From the NCBI GenBank assembly GCA_963643505.1, contig CAVIKF010000004.1, positions 124,001 to 188,000 on the forward strand: a stretch of DNA of 64,000 nt, read 5' to 3'. The translations under genes were made by a program, and so were the position numbers. Positions 25,555-34,521 of this stretch are shown here, piece after piece. The notes under the pieces were generated by a model. The model was not told where the DNA came from. It did no database searches and was given only the letters and a program-made list of their open reading frames with translations. Each line of letters starts with the position of its first letter. Position 1 is the stretch's first letter. This DNA comes from CAVEFW01 sp963643505 (GTDB taxonomy: Bacteria > Actinomycetota > Coriobacteriia > Coriobacteriales > Eggerthellaceae).

Positions 25555-25584
25555 GAAAAAACGGGGCGGCCGTATGCCACCCCG
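25555..25584 (-). terminator. Rho-independent terminator of argH
   Basis: A 9-bp stem (CGGGGTGGC/GCCGCCCCG, one G-T pair) with a 5-base loop runs into TTTTTT on the minus strand, about 25 bases after the argH stop. It ends the arginine transcript before rseP. Confidence 0.93.
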
Positions 25585-25608
25585 CATGGAGGGTAAATCA
25601 TTTCGGCC

Positions 25609-27030
25609 CTAGAGGTTGAAATGCACAAGACTTTCCTCGTCGGCCGCCTGACGCGCGCTCGCCTGCTCCAACTGGGCCTTCACAGCCTCATGGCCGGTGC
25701 CGCCCGCCGTCGTCCTGCGAGACACGACCGTGTCGATGTCCACCGCCGCAGGAGCATCTTCGCCGAACAGCGGGTCGATCTCCGTCAGCTCCTCGGCAGT
25801 GAGCTCTTGGAGGGTGCGGCCAGCCTTTTCGCAATCAAGGACCAACTTGCCGACCACGGCATGAGCGTCACGGAACGGCATCCCCTTGCCTACGAGGTAG
25901 TCCGCAAGATCGGTTGCCGCCATGAAACCGCCGTGTGCACCGGCGCGCATCCGGTCGACGTTGACCGTCATCGTTGAGATCATGCCGGTCATGACCACAA
26001 GAGAGTCGCCCAAGGTATCCACCGCGTCAAACACGCCTTCCTTGTCTTCCTGCATGTCCTTGTTATAAGCAAGGGGCAAGGCCTTCATGACGGTCAGCAA
26101 TTGGACGAGGTCCCCATAGACACGACCCGTCTTGCCACGAATGAGCTCGGCAAAATCGGGATTCTTCTTTTGGGGCATGATGCTCGATCCCGTCGAGTAC
26201 GCGTCGCTCATGCGGATAAATCGGAACTCGTCACTGCTCCAATAGATAAGCTCCTCGCAAAGACGGGAGAGGTGCATCATGGTCACGCTGCAAGCGTAGA
26301 TAAGGTCAAGCAAAAAATCACGATCGCTTACCGCATCCATGCTATTGGGATAGATTGCGGAGAAACCGAGCTCGTCGGCCGTAAAGTCGCGATCGAGCGG
26401 GAATGTCGTCCCAGCAAGGGCCGCGGAACCGAGAGGCATCACATCGGCTGCGTCATAGGCGGCCCTCAAACGGACGAAGTCGCGGGCAAACATCCAGTAG
26501 TAGGCAAGCATATGGTGGCTAAACAGGATCGGTTGGGCCTTTTGCATGTGGGTATAACCGGGCATGACGACACCGAAGTTGTCAGAAGCTTTCTTAAGCA
26601 GGGCGCCTCGGAGGTCCATGACGTTGTCCATAAGAGAGCTTGCGAGGGCCTTGCAGTGCAGATGCGTATCCGTGGCAACCTGGTCGTTGCGGCTGCGGCC
26701 CGTATGAAGGCGGCCGCCCGCAGCACCGATGTTCTCGGTCAGGTTGCGCTCAACACTCATGTGGATATCCTCGTCGTGGATATCAAACTTGAAGCGTCCC
26801 GCCTCGATCTTGGCAGCGACGTCGTCAAGGCCCTCACAAATCTCCTCGACGTCCTTCGCCGAGATAACGCCCTGACGGCCGAGCATCGCCGCATGGGCCT
26901 TGCTGCCCGTGATATCGGCTTTCCACATGCGTTGGTCAACGGGCAAGCTCGCACCGAACGCATTCGTAAACTCGCTCGGCGACTCCTCAAAGCGCCCTCC
27001 CCACATCGCATCTGTTCCGGTGATCTTCAT
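25609..27030 (-). CDS. argH: Argininosuccinate lyase
   Basis: 473 residues. It splits argininosuccinate into arginine and fumarate. It belongs to the fumarase/aspartase superfamily: HTGRSRND at residues 109-116, TVMPGYTHMQKAQP-type region near 155-167, and the signature loop GSSIMPQKKNPD at 281-292 carrying the catalytic serine. The ATG at 27030 is preferred over a TTG nine codons upstream; AGAGG lies about 12 bases ahead. It follows argG by 81 bases and ends in a strong terminator. Confidence 0.97.
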   Translation of the reverse strand: MKITGTDAMWGGRFEESPSEFTNAFGASLPVDQRMWKADITGSKAHAAMLGRQGVISAKDVEEICEGLDDVAAKIEAGRFKFDIHDEDIHMSVERNLTENIGAAGGRLHTGRSRNDQVATDTHLHCKALASSLMDNVMDLRGALLKKASDNFGVVMPGYTHMQKAQPILFSHHMLAYYWMFARDFVRLRAAYDAADVMPLGSAALAGTTFPLDRDFTADELGFSAIYPNSMDAVSDRDFLLDLIYACSVTMMHLSRLCEELIYWSSDEFRFIRMSDAYSTGSSIMPQKKNPDFAELIRGKTGRVYGDLVQLLTVMKALPLAYNKDMQEDKEGVFDAVDTLGDSLVVMTGMISTMTVNVDRMRAGAHGGFMAATDLADYLVGKGMPFRDAHAVVGKLVLDCEKAGRTLQELTAEELTEIDPLFGEDAPAAVDIDTVVSRRTTAGGTGHEAVKAQLEQASARQAADEESLVHFNL

Positions 27031-27111
27031 GGCTAAAACAACCTCTTCCCCAAACAAAGACCGGCGGCATGCCCATAAGAGACGCGCCGCCGGTCGTATG
27101 CGTCCTCGCTG

Positions 27112-28344
27112 CTAGATGGCACCCTTGACACCGGCATCGGCACGATGTTGGGCCCATGTGCGAACCGGCAATCCGTGCAACGTGATAAAGCCCTTGGCGG
27201 CATCGCGGTCGAACGTGTCGCCAGAATCATACGTTGCCAAGCCGAAATCATACAGGGAATATGCAGACTTGCGACCAACGATCGTGCAGCTGCCCTTGTA
27301 GAACTTGAGGCGGACCTCGCCGGTGACACAGGTCTGGGTGCTGGCACAAAATGCGTCAATAGCCTTCTTGAGCGGGCTGAACCACAATCCGTTATAGACC
27401 AGCGTAGCCCACTTCTGCTCAAGCTCGGGCTTGGTATGGAGCACCTCACGCTCGAGGCAGAGATCCTCGAGGGCCTGGTGGGCCTTTATGATCGCCAAAG
27501 CGGCAGGCACCTCATAGCACTCGCGAGACTTCACACCTACGAGGCGGTTCTCGACCATGTCAACGCGGCCGTAGCCGTTGCGCCCAGCAATCTCATTCAT
27601 CTTGAGAATGATGTCGAGGAAACTCATCTCCTCGCCGTCGAGGCTGCAGGGCTTGCCCGCCTTGAAGCCGAGAACGGCATACTCAGGCTCATCGGGAGCC
27701 TTGGCGGGATCGACCGTCATGGTGTAGATATCCTCAGGAGGCTCGTTCCAGGGATCCTCGAGAACGCCACACTCGATGGCACGACCCCACAGGTTGTCGT
27801 CGATAGAGTACGGGGAGCCCTGGGTGGTCGGAACCGGCACGCCATGGGCGGCTGCCCACTCCATCTCGGCAGGACGGGTCAAAAGATCCCACTCGCGAAC
27901 GGGAGCCAAAATCTCAAGCGTCGGGTCGAGGCTTTGAACAGCGACCTCGAAGCGAACCTGGTCGTTGCCCTTGCCGGTGCATCCATGAGCCACGTACTTT
28001 GCACCATACTTGTGACACGCATCAACGAGGTGCTTGGAGATGATGGGACGGCTGAGGGCGGAGACCATGGGATACTTGTTTTCGTACATGCAGTTTGCAG
28101 CAAGGGCGACAGCAAGGTACTCCTCTACGAACTCCTCGCGCATATCAACGGCGATGGCATCGATTGCACCGACCTTGAGTGCCTTGTCGCACACGTATTC
28201 GAGGTCAGCCTCATCTTGACCGACGTTGCCAACAACGCAAACGACGTCGACGTTCTTTTTCTCCATCAGCCATTTGATACAACAGCTCGTATCCAAGCCG
28301 CCCGAGTATGCGAGCACGCAGATGTCCTTTTTCTTCTCAGCCAT
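27112..28344 (-). CDS. argG: Argininosuccinate synthase
   Basis: 410 residues. It condenses citrulline and aspartate with ATP. The PP-loop-type ATP site AYSGGLDTS is at 12-20, and the citrulline/aspartate segments YVAHGCTGKGNDQVRFE and SPYSIDDNLWGRAIECG are conserved. The ribosome site AAGGAA lies 4-5 bases ahead of the ATG. Order argF-argG-argH gives the complete route from ornithine and carbamoyl phosphate to arginine. argB, argC, argD, argJ and the carbamoyl-phosphate synthetase are not in the window. Confidence 0.97.
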   Translation of the reverse strand: MAEKKKDICVLAYSGGLDTSCCIKWLMEKKNVDVVCVVGNVGQDEADLEYVCDKALKVGAIDAIAVDMREEFVEEYLAVALAANCMYENKYPMVSALSRPIISKHLVDACHKYGAKYVAHGCTGKGNDQVRFEVAVQSLDPTLEILAPVREWDLLTRPAEMEWAAAHGVPVPTTQGSPYSIDDNLWGRAIECGVLEDPWNEPPEDIYTMTVDPAKAPDEPEYAVLGFKAGKPCSLDGEEMSFLDIILKMNEIAGRNGYGRVDMVENRLVGVKSRECYEVPAALAIIKAHQALEDLCLEREVLHTKPELEQKWATLVYNGLWFSPLKKAIDAFCASTQTCVTGEVRLKFYKGSCTIVGRKSAYSLYDFGLATYDSGDTFDRDAAKGFITLHGLPVRTWAQHRADAGVKGAI

Positions 28345-28432
28345 GATTTCCTTCCCTTTCGAATTCTTGAGAATCGTTTTGTTTGTTCTGTTTTGTTCGC
28401 TCTATCGTATACGCAGAGCGCAAGGTTCCCAA

Positions 28433-29503
28433 CTATCGTGCCATCACCAAGCTGATGAGGGCCTTTTGTACATGAAGACGATTTTCCGCCTCGTCGTAGA
28501 TAGCCGAGCTGGGGCCGTCCATGATCTCATCGGTCACCTCGCGCCCACGGTGTGCCGGCAGACAGTGCATGAATATCGCGCCCTTCGCAGCATGGTCCAT
28601 AAGCCTCCCGTTTACCTGGAACGCCTCGAACAGACCGGATGCCTCGTCAGCATTGTCGGCACCCATGGAGGTCCAAGAGTCCGTGATGACGACATCCGCG
28701 CCGTCCGCCGCCGCCACGGCATCCTCCACGACCGTGATGGTAGCGCCCGTTTTTTCACACAGGGCAAGGCACTCCTCAAGGTATACCGGGTTCGGGTGAT
28801 GGCCTTTTGGGGCGCCGACGGTGAGGTTCATACCCGCGATTGCTGCAAGCTCGCAATAGGTGTTCGCCATGTTGTTGCTGCCATCGCCAAGATAGGCGAC
28901 CTTGGTGCCCTTCAGCGCCCCTTTGCGCTCGAGGATGGTCAGCGCGTCAGCAAGACCTTGACAGGGATGGAAATCATCCGACAAGGCGTTGATGACCGGA
29001 ATGCTTGCCCACTTGGCAACCTCGGCGACCTTTGACTGCTCAAAGGTGCGCAAGACGATGCAATCGACATAGCGCTCGAGCACCATCGTCGTATCCTTGA
29101 CCGACTCGCCACGACTAAAGGCGGAATGGTCGTCTGCCAAGACGAGAGGATGGGCGCCTAGTTGGGCAACGCCGATCTCAAAGCTGCTGCGTGTACGCAG
29201 GCTCGGCTTCTCCATGATGATGGCGACGGACTTTCCGGCAAAGGGAGCAACGACGTGCCCATCCTTCATTTGGGCCTTTTGATCGAGCGCCGTGTCCAAA
29301 ATAAGTTGGAATTCGCAAGGAGACAGGTCGAGAAGGCGCATAAGGTCGCGACCTGCAAGATTGGTCGCCTTGACAGCCCCCTCATAGAAGGGGCAACGGC
29401 GGGCGGACTGCTCATTGCTTGAGATAATTTTGCTTGCTGTCTGCGTCAAGATCTCCGCCCCCTTGTTGTTTCTCGCATCCGGCTTAGGCGCACGTTTAGG
29501 CAC
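28433..29503 (-). CDS. argF: Ornithine carbamoyltransferase
   Basis: 356 residues as drawn. It makes citrulline from ornithine and carbamoyl phosphate. Motifs: carbamoyl-phosphate loop EKPSLRTRSSFE, DDFHPCQGLADALT, ornithine-binding DSWTSMG, and the catalytic HCLPAHRG. The catalytic core begins near residue 50 (NLAGRDLMRLLDL), so the drawn GTG start at 29503 gives a long extension. A TTG at 29449, codon 19, with AAGGGGGCGGAG upstream is an alternative. It could serve biosynthesis or the arginine deiminase pathway; co-transcription with argG and argH favours biosynthesis. AT-rich upstream DNA carries candidate ArgR sites. Confidence 0.95.
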   Translation of the reverse strand: MPKRAPKPDARNNKGAEILTQTASKIISSNEQSARRCPFYEGAVKATNLAGRDLMRLLDLSPCEFQLILDTALDQKAQMKDGHVVAPFAGKSVAIIMEKPSLRTRSSFEIGVAQLGAHPLVLADDHSAFSRGESVKDTTMVLERYVDCIVLRTFEQSKVAEVAKWASIPVINALSDDFHPCQGLADALTILERKGALKGTKVAYLGDGSNNMANTYCELAAIAGMNLTVGAPKGHHPNPVYLEECLALCEKTGATITVVEDAVAAADGADVVITDSWTSMGADNADEASGLFEAFQVNGRLMDHAAKGAIFMHCLPAHRGREVTDEIMDGPSSAIYDEAENRLHVQKALISLVMAR

Positions 29504-29526
29504 ATGCCCCGTTTCGAATGAATGAC

Positions 29527-29532
29527 ATTATA
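29527..29532 (-). promoter_or_regulatory. -10 element of the argFGH transcript
   Basis: A perfect TATAAT on the minus strand, 24-30 bases upstream of the GTG start of argF, within an AT-rich tract (29520-29620). A convincing -35 hexamer is not seen at 16-18 bp, as expected for an activated or repressed promoter. Confidence 0.55.
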
Positions 29533-29571
29533 GTGAAGTACCAAATAAAGTGTAGTTATTTTTAAAAAGTT

Positions 29572-29615
29572 TCATTATTTTATGATTTTTTTCGTATTTT
29601 ATGCATTTTTCATCA
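29572..29615. promoter_or_regulatory. Candidate ArgR/AhrC operator sites upstream of argF
   Basis: On the minus strand TGATGAAAAATGCATA (29615-29600) closely resembles the B. subtilis ARG box core TGAATAAAAATGCA. About 30 bp away is the dyad TCAT-N6-ATGA (29572-29585). Paired boxes upstream of the arginine promoter fit hexameric ArgR binding. This is inference from motif similarity. The remainder of 29504-29769 shows no gene. Confidence 0.45.
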
Positions 29616-29769
29616 TTGAAAGCACAAAACCCGCAAGGGAACAGGGCACCAACCCAATACGGGCCGTATTACCTTGTTGGAGACATCTCACGCGCCCGCC
29701 GGGTCAAAAAGCGAAGAAAACCAACCCCCGCACGAGCTGCATTACCTTTGCCTACGCTTGTTGGTTGAT

Positions 29770-30978
29770 TTATCGCGCGTCTATGAAACGCTGCGCCTCA
29801 CCACGCGCCCACCCGTCAAGTTCCATGAGCTGGTCGATGCTCTCAACGCGTTGGACACCCTGCCCCTCGTGGAGGTCCATAACCGTCTCGACACACTCGG
29901 CTATACCGAGGTAGGAATTCTTCCCAGACAAAAATGAAGCGACCGCGACCTCGTTAGCCGCATTCATGACGCAAGGCAAAGTCGCGCCCACCATACCCGC
30001 ATGACGGGCAAGCGCCAAACACCTGAACGTCTCCTCGTCGGGCGCCTCGAACTGGAGGGAACCCAACGTTTTGAAATCAAGAGGGATAACCGGGGCTTCC
30101 CAACGCTCGGGATAGCTCAACGCATACTGAATCGGAATGCGCATATCGGTGGTACCGAGGTGAGCTTTTACGGACCCATCGGAGAACTCGACCATGGAAT
30201 GGATCGCGCTTTGGGGTTGGACCACGACCTCGATGCGATCGTAGGGCATATCGAACAGATGGTGGGCTTCGATGACCTCGAGTCCCTTGTTCATGAGCGT
30301 GCTGGAGTCAATGCTGATCTTCGCACCCATGTTCCATGTGGGGTGGGCAAGTGCTTGGGCAGGCGTAATCCCGACGAGCTCCTCGCGCTTACGACCGCGG
30401 AAAGGCCCACCACTGGCAGTGACCCAAAGCCTTGAGACCTCGCTTCGCGCCTCACCGATAAGGCATTGATAGATCGCACCATGCTCGGAATCGATAGGCA
30501 TGAGGTAATGCTTGAACCCGGACTCCTCGTCAAGAGACTCGGACATCGGCATGATCAGGTCGCCACCAACTACAAGACTTTCCTTGTTCGCGAGAGCCAA
30601 GACCTTTTTCGCCTTCAAGGTCGCATAACTTGCCCGCAAGCCGGCCGCACCGACAAGGGCGTTAACGACGACATCGACATCATCGTGGTCGATAAGGTCG
30701 ACAACGGCCTCGTATCCGATACCGAATTGCTCTGTGGCGAATTGCTTAAGCTCGACAAGCTCAGGAGCAGCCACATCTTTGGAGCCCACCGCCACGCGAC
30801 GAACGCCGAGCTCGTGCGCTGCCCCAAGAAGTTCCGCGACTCGCGTTCCGGCTGCCAAGCCAACACATTCCAGCTTTTCCGGGTGGCGACGAATCACATC
30901 AAGGGTTTGGGTTCCAATCGAACCCGTGCACCCCAAGACCACCACACGTCGCTTGCCAGCCATAGACCCCCCAATCAT
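29770..30978 (-). CDS. dxr: 1-deoxy-D-xylulose-5-phosphate reductoisomerase
   Basis: 402 residues. It is the first committed enzyme of the MEP isoprenoid pathway. The NADPH loop is VVVLGCTGSIGTQTLDVI, metal ligands lie in PIDSEHGAIYQCL, and the flexible loop region includes TASGGPFRG, followed by HPTWNMGAKISIDSSTLMNK. The drawn ATG (30978) has GAGG 8 bases ahead; the ATG at 30963 sits too close to its G-rich stretch but matches the usual family start. It follows cdsA by 35 bases. Confidence 0.96.
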   Translation of the reverse strand: MIGGSMAGKRRVVVLGCTGSIGTQTLDVIRRHPEKLECVGLAAGTRVAELLGAAHELGVRRVAVGSKDVAAPELVELKQFATEQFGIGYEAVVDLIDHDDVDVVVNALVGAAGLRASYATLKAKKVLALANKESLVVGGDLIMPMSESLDEESGFKHYLMPIDSEHGAIYQCLIGEARSEVSRLWVTASGGPFRGRKREELVGITPAQALAHPTWNMGAKISIDSSTLMNKGLEVIEAHHLFDMPYDRIEVVVQPQSAIHSMVEFSDGSVKAHLGTTDMRIPIQYALSYPERWEAPVIPLDFKTLGSLQFEAPDEETFRCLALARHAGMVGATLPCVMNAANEVAVASFLSGKNSYLGIAECVETVMDLHEGQGVQRVESIDQLMELDGWARGEAQRFIDAR

Positions 30979-31013
30979 CCAAGGACCTCATGCGGTCCCA
31001 GAAACGCCCGTTC

Positions 31014-32033
31014 CTACAACAGGGAGAACGGGATGCAACCGCCCAAAACCATCAGGACGCAGGCGGTGATACTTGCTAAGAACAGCGAGTCGCAACGATC
31101 GAGAAGGCCACCATGACCAGGCATGATGTCTCCTGAATCCTTCACGCCCACATTGCGCTTGATGCGACTTTCCGCCAAATCTCCCAACACCTCCATGCAA
31201 CCGCACACGATACCGAACAGGATTGCCTGGGGGATGCCCATAGAAACACCGGGAACCAACGTCATCAAGCACCAAAAGACGCAGGAGGCGACAAGGCCGC
31301 CCACAAGTCCTTCCCATGTTTTCTTCGGGCTTACGCGCGGAGCCAACTTGTGCTTGCCGAACTTGCGTCCCACGAGATAGGCGAAGGCGTCGTTGCCCCA
31401 TACGCTCAAAAGCAACAACAAGAGCAGGACGCCGCCCCAAAACTCACCAATCGACATACGAATCACGAGGAGACCGCACAACAACAACCCCGTATACACG
31501 GCACCGAACAAAGAGATGCTCACATCGGCGATACGAGCCTGCATGGTGAACACGTACCAAATCAGCAACGCGAGCAAAAACAAGGACAAGACGATGACAA
31601 TACCTTGAAAGCCGAAGAAAAAAGCGGACAAGGGAAAACACACCGCCGCAATAACTCCGATGAGCTCGTTGGGGAGCTTTGCATCTGAGCGCAACATGAA
31701 GTAGAACTCACCCGCACAAATACCTGCCGTGATCGCCAATATGATCGCCGTGGGGATGTCGCCCAACATCACGCAAACAATATTGAGAAAGATATAGACC
31801 GCACCGGTACGAATGCGAACCTGCGTCTCCGAAGGGTTCTTCAACTTCTTCGGGGTCTTCTCGAGCACCTTTTTCTTGGCACGGGCACCACGCTTCTCCT
31901 TGACCGGAGTAGGCGACTCCATCTCTCGCGCCGACTTGTCCAAGCGCTCGCCCGAGATCGCCGAATCGAACTCTACCGATACGGCGTCTGTTGTTTGCTG
32001 GTCATGGGTGGTCTCATCGTAAGAGCGAGGCAT
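31014..32033 (-). CDS. cdsA: Phosphatidate cytidylyltransferase (CDP-diglyceride synthase)
   Basis: 339 residues. It makes CDP-diacylglycerol, the branch point of phospholipid synthesis. The C-terminal signature VKDSGDIMPGHGGLLDRCDS is intact, and about eight membrane helices are evident between residues 78 and 338. The first 75 residues are a charged, Lys/Glu-rich cytoplasmic extension (RGARAKKKVLEKTPKKLKN) not found in E. coli CdsA. The start lies 3 bases after the uppS stop. Confidence 0.95.
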   Translation of the reverse strand: MPRSYDETTHDQQTTDAVSVEFDSAISGERLDKSAREMESPTPVKEKRGARAKKKVLEKTPKKLKNPSETQVRIRTGAVYIFLNIVCVMLGDIPTAIILAITAGICAGEFYFMLRSDAKLPNELIGVIAAVCFPLSAFFFGFQGIVIVLSLFLLALLIWYVFTMQARIADVSISLFGAVYTGLLLCGLLVIRMSIGEFWGGVLLLLLLLSVWGNDAFAYLVGRKFGKHKLAPRVSPKKTWEGLVGGLVASCVFWCLMTLVPGVSMGIPQAILFGIVCGCMEVLGDLAESRIKRNVGVKDSGDIMPGHGGLLDRCDSLFLASITACVLMVLGGCIPFSLL

Positions 32034-32036
32034 CGA

Positions 32037-32813
32037 CTATACGCCCCCATAGCGGCGATGGCGCCCTTGAAACTCCAAAAGGGCGCGCAGAAACTCATAG
32101 CGATCAAAATCGGGCCACAACACATCCGTGACCACGAACTCCGCATAGGCGATCTGCCACAGCAAGAAGTTGGAGATGCGCATCTCCCCGCTGGTGCGAA
32201 TAAGCAAATCAGGATCAGGAACATTGGCGGTATACAGGTATTTTGCCAACTCCTCTTCCGTCAACTCAGGGATGGGCCGCCCCGCTTTCGCGGCATCGTG
32301 GGCCGCACGGGCATAGCCGCCCATGGCGTCAATGATCTCTTGGCGGCCACCGTAGTTGACGGCAACAAACAACGTCAACCCGGTGTTGTCCCGGGTACGC
32401 TCCCACGCCTCTTCAAAGGCGTTGCGCGTATTGTCAGGAAGGTCGCCGAGGTGACCTATGGCCTTGATACGTACGTTTTCCTCGTCAAGCTCGTCCACCT
32501 CGGCAAGCAAGGTCTTGGCAAACAGATCCATGAGTCCAACGACCTCATCTTGGGGCCGCTTCCAATTCTCGGAGCTGAACGAATAGATCGTGAGGTACTT
32601 GATACCCAGATCGGAAGAGGTACGAATGCTCTCTCGCACCGCCTCGATACCGGCATTGTGTCCTTTCAACCTCTTCCATCCGCGCTTCTTCGCCCAGCGA
32701 CCATTGCCGTCCATGATGATGGCGACGTGTTCAGGGATGGCGTCAAGGTTCAAGTCATGCGGGTCTAGCCCCTCAGGCGGCTTTGGAAAGATATATTCAA
32801 GCGTCTTACTCAT
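32037..32813 (-). CDS. uppS: Undecaprenyl diphosphate synthase (cis-prenyltransferase)
   Basis: 258 residues. It extends farnesyl diphosphate to the C55 carrier of cell-wall and surface-glycan synthesis. The motifs AIIMDGNGRWAKKRG, TIYSFSSENWKRP, LFVAVNYGGRQEI and PDLLIRTSGEMRISNFLLWQ are all conserved. It connects the isoprenoid genes of the block with the polysaccharide genes further on. A CTCGACC/GGTCGAG hairpin lies between it and frr, so it may have a partly separate transcript. Confidence 0.97.
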   Translation of the reverse strand: MSKTLEYIFPKPPEGLDPHDLNLDAIPEHVAIIMDGNGRWAKKRGWKRLKGHNAGIEAVRESIRTSSDLGIKYLTIYSFSSENWKRPQDEVVGLMDLFAKTLLAEVDELDEENVRIKAIGHLGDLPDNTRNAFEEAWERTRDNTGLTLFVAVNYGGRQEIIDAMGGYARAAHDAAKAGRPIPELTEEELAKYLYTANVPDPDLLIRTSGEMRISNFLLWQIAYAEFVVTDVLWPDFDRYEFLRALLEFQGRHRRYGGV

Positions 32814-32873
32814 CTTTGCGCCTCCCTCTATAACATTATGAATGCACCCTGCATTTATGGCAAAGTCCCCATA

Positions 32874-32907
32874 AGAACTCGACCCAAGAGAGGTCTCCTA
32901 GGTCGAG
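32874..32907 (-). terminator. Weak terminator-like hairpin between frr and uppS
   Basis: CTCGACC and GGTCGAG arms (32878-32907) are followed on the minus strand by only TTCTTATG. A second small hairpin (AATGCA-ggg-TGCATT) lies nearer to uppS. Attenuation or partial read-through is possible. Confidence 0.45.
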
Positions 32908-32975
32908 CACAACGCCAACAAGCGGGACGGGAACGTCACCGGCACCTCAACGCCCAAAAGGCGACGAGACGCGAA

Positions 32976-33533
32976 TTAAACTTCCATGACCTCTGCTTCT
33001 TTTTTCTTGCAGGCAGCGTCAACCTCGGCAATGTACTTGTCCGTGAGCTTTTGAATCGCAGCCTCACTGCGCTTCTTCTCGTCCTCGGGAAGGCCCTCTT
33101 CCTTGATCTTCTTATCGACCGCGGTGTTGGCGTCGCGGCGGATGTTGCGAACGGCGACGCGAGACTCCTCGGCGTAGGAGCGGCACTGCTTGGCAAGGTC
33201 GCGGCGACGCTCCTCGGTGAGCTGCGGGAACGGAAGGCGAATCACGGTGCCGTCGTTGCTGGGGGTAACACCAAGATCGGAAGCCATAATTGCGTGCTCG
33301 ATGCCACGAAGGACGCCTTTATCCCAAGGTTCGATGACAAGCATATGGGCATCGGGGGTCTTGATGGCAGCGAGTTGGTTGATGGGCGTCGGGGCACCGT
33401 AGTAGTCCACGCGGATCTTGTCGAGGATAAACGCGTTTGCGCGGCCCGTACGGACGCTGGCAAAGTTTTCGTTTAGCGCGACAATGGCTTTCTTCATGCG
33501 CTCCTCGGCGCCTTCGATAATCTCGTTCAGCAT
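32976..33533 (-). CDS. frr: Ribosome recycling factor
   Basis: 185 residues, the standard length. It dissociates post-termination ribosomes together with EF-G. The typical start EGAEERMKKAIVALNENFASVRTGRAN and the segments LAAIKTPDAHMLVIEPWDKG and LPFPQLTEERRRDLAKQ are conserved. The ATG at 33533 has AAGGGA ahead; the frame extends upstream without a better start. It follows pyrH by 62 bases. Confidence 0.98.
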   Translation of the reverse strand: MLNEIIEGAEERMKKAIVALNENFASVRTGRANAFILDKIRVDYYGAPTPINQLAAIKTPDAHMLVIEPWDKGVLRGIEHAIMASDLGVTPSNDGTVIRLPFPQLTEERRRDLAKQCRSYAEESRVAVRNIRRDANTAVDKKIKEEGLPEDEKKRSEAAIQKLTDKYIAEVDAACKKKEAEVMEV

Positions 33534-33595
33534 GATGGTCCCTTTCTCATCGCAGCCGATCGCTCGGCGCAAGCTCTCTTTTCACAGCGTCGTTC

Positions 33596-34312
33596 TTACT
33601 CGACAACGGTGCCGACGTTCTCTCCGCGCAAAGCTGCAGCAATGTTTCCTGGCGCGCCAAGGTCAAATACGATCATCGGAACTTCGTTGTCCATGCACAA
33701 GGAGATCGCGGTTGCATCCATGACGTGGAGACCCTTGTTGAGAACCTCCATGTAGGTGACGCGATCAAATCGTTTCGCGTCGGGATTCTTCGCGGGGTCA
33801 GAATCGTAGACGCCATCAACCTTCGTCGCCTTCATCAGACACTCGCAGTTCAACTCGCAAGCACGCAAGGCCGCGGTGGTGTCGGTAGTGAAATAGGGGT
33901 TGCCGGTACCGGCAGCAAGAATGACGACGCGACCCTTCTCGAGATGACGCTCTGCGCGACGACGGATGTAGGGTTCACACACAGCCTGCATGCCGATGGC
34001 GCTCTGAACGCGGCTGTAAATGCCCTTGCGCTCGAAGGCGTCCTGCAAGGCAAGCGCATTCATAACGGTTGCGAGCATCCCCATGTAGTCAGCCTGGGCG
34101 CGATCCATACCCTCGGCAGAACCCGCCATGCCGCGGAAGATGTTGCCTCCGCCCACAACAACAGCGAGTTGGACACCACCCTTTACGACCTCGGCAATCT
34201 GGTCCGCGAGTTCATCAACGACCTTCGGGTCGACGCCATATCCGGCGTCGCCCGCAAGAAACTCGCCGGACAACTTCAAAAGAACACGCTTATATCGATA
34301 TTCATCAGCCAT
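33596..34312 (-). CDS. pyrH: UMP kinase
   Basis: 238 residues. It phosphorylates UMP to UDP in pyrimidine nucleotide synthesis; the bacterial hexameric enzyme is GTP-activated. The start region YKRVLLKLSGEFLAGD, the GGGNIFRG loop, MGMLATVMNALALQDA and the ATP region ATKVDGVYDSDPAKNPDAKR are clear. AGGAAA precedes the ATG at 34312. It heads the pyrH-frr-uppS-cdsA-dxr series, an arrangement common across bacteria. Confidence 0.98.
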   Translation of the reverse strand: MADEYRYKRVLLKLSGEFLAGDAGYGVDPKVVDELADQIAEVVKGGVQLAVVVGGGNIFRGMAGSAEGMDRAQADYMGMLATVMNALALQDAFERKGIYSRVQSAIGMQAVCEPYIRRRAERHLEKGRVVILAAGTGNPYFTTDTTAALRACELNCECLMKATKVDGVYDSDPAKNPDAKRFDRVTYMEVLNKGLHVMDATAISLCMDNEVPMIVFDLGAPGNIAAALRGENVGTVVE

Positions 34313-34457
34313 GATGGATTTCCTGTTCTCTTTGACACCAGGCAACCTCGATCACCTGTAAACGCTTTTTCAATCTTACCCCAAATATAGTGAGTCCCCT
34401 CTCTCCTGCCGTCATTTCGTGATTTTTTCTCACTATGATTCTCATTTTGGAAGCACG

Positions 34458-34490
34458 CAAAAAGCGACCCGGGGACAAACCCCAGGCCGC
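34458..34490 (-). terminator. Rho-independent terminator of htrA
   Basis: An 11-bp stem (GCGGCCTGGGG/CCCCGGGTCGC, two wobble pairs) with a 5-base loop is followed by TTTTT on the minus strand, about 30 bases after the htrA stop. Confidence 0.88.
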
Positions 34491-34521
34491 CTTTGCTTCT
34501 CGGTATCTTCCCGAAATGCTC

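Noticed and set aside
29582..29914. Plus-strand small ORF upstream of dxr's 3' end
   Set aside because: It starts in the AT-rich argF control region and runs antisense into dxr; codon use changes at the boundary and there is no ribosome site.
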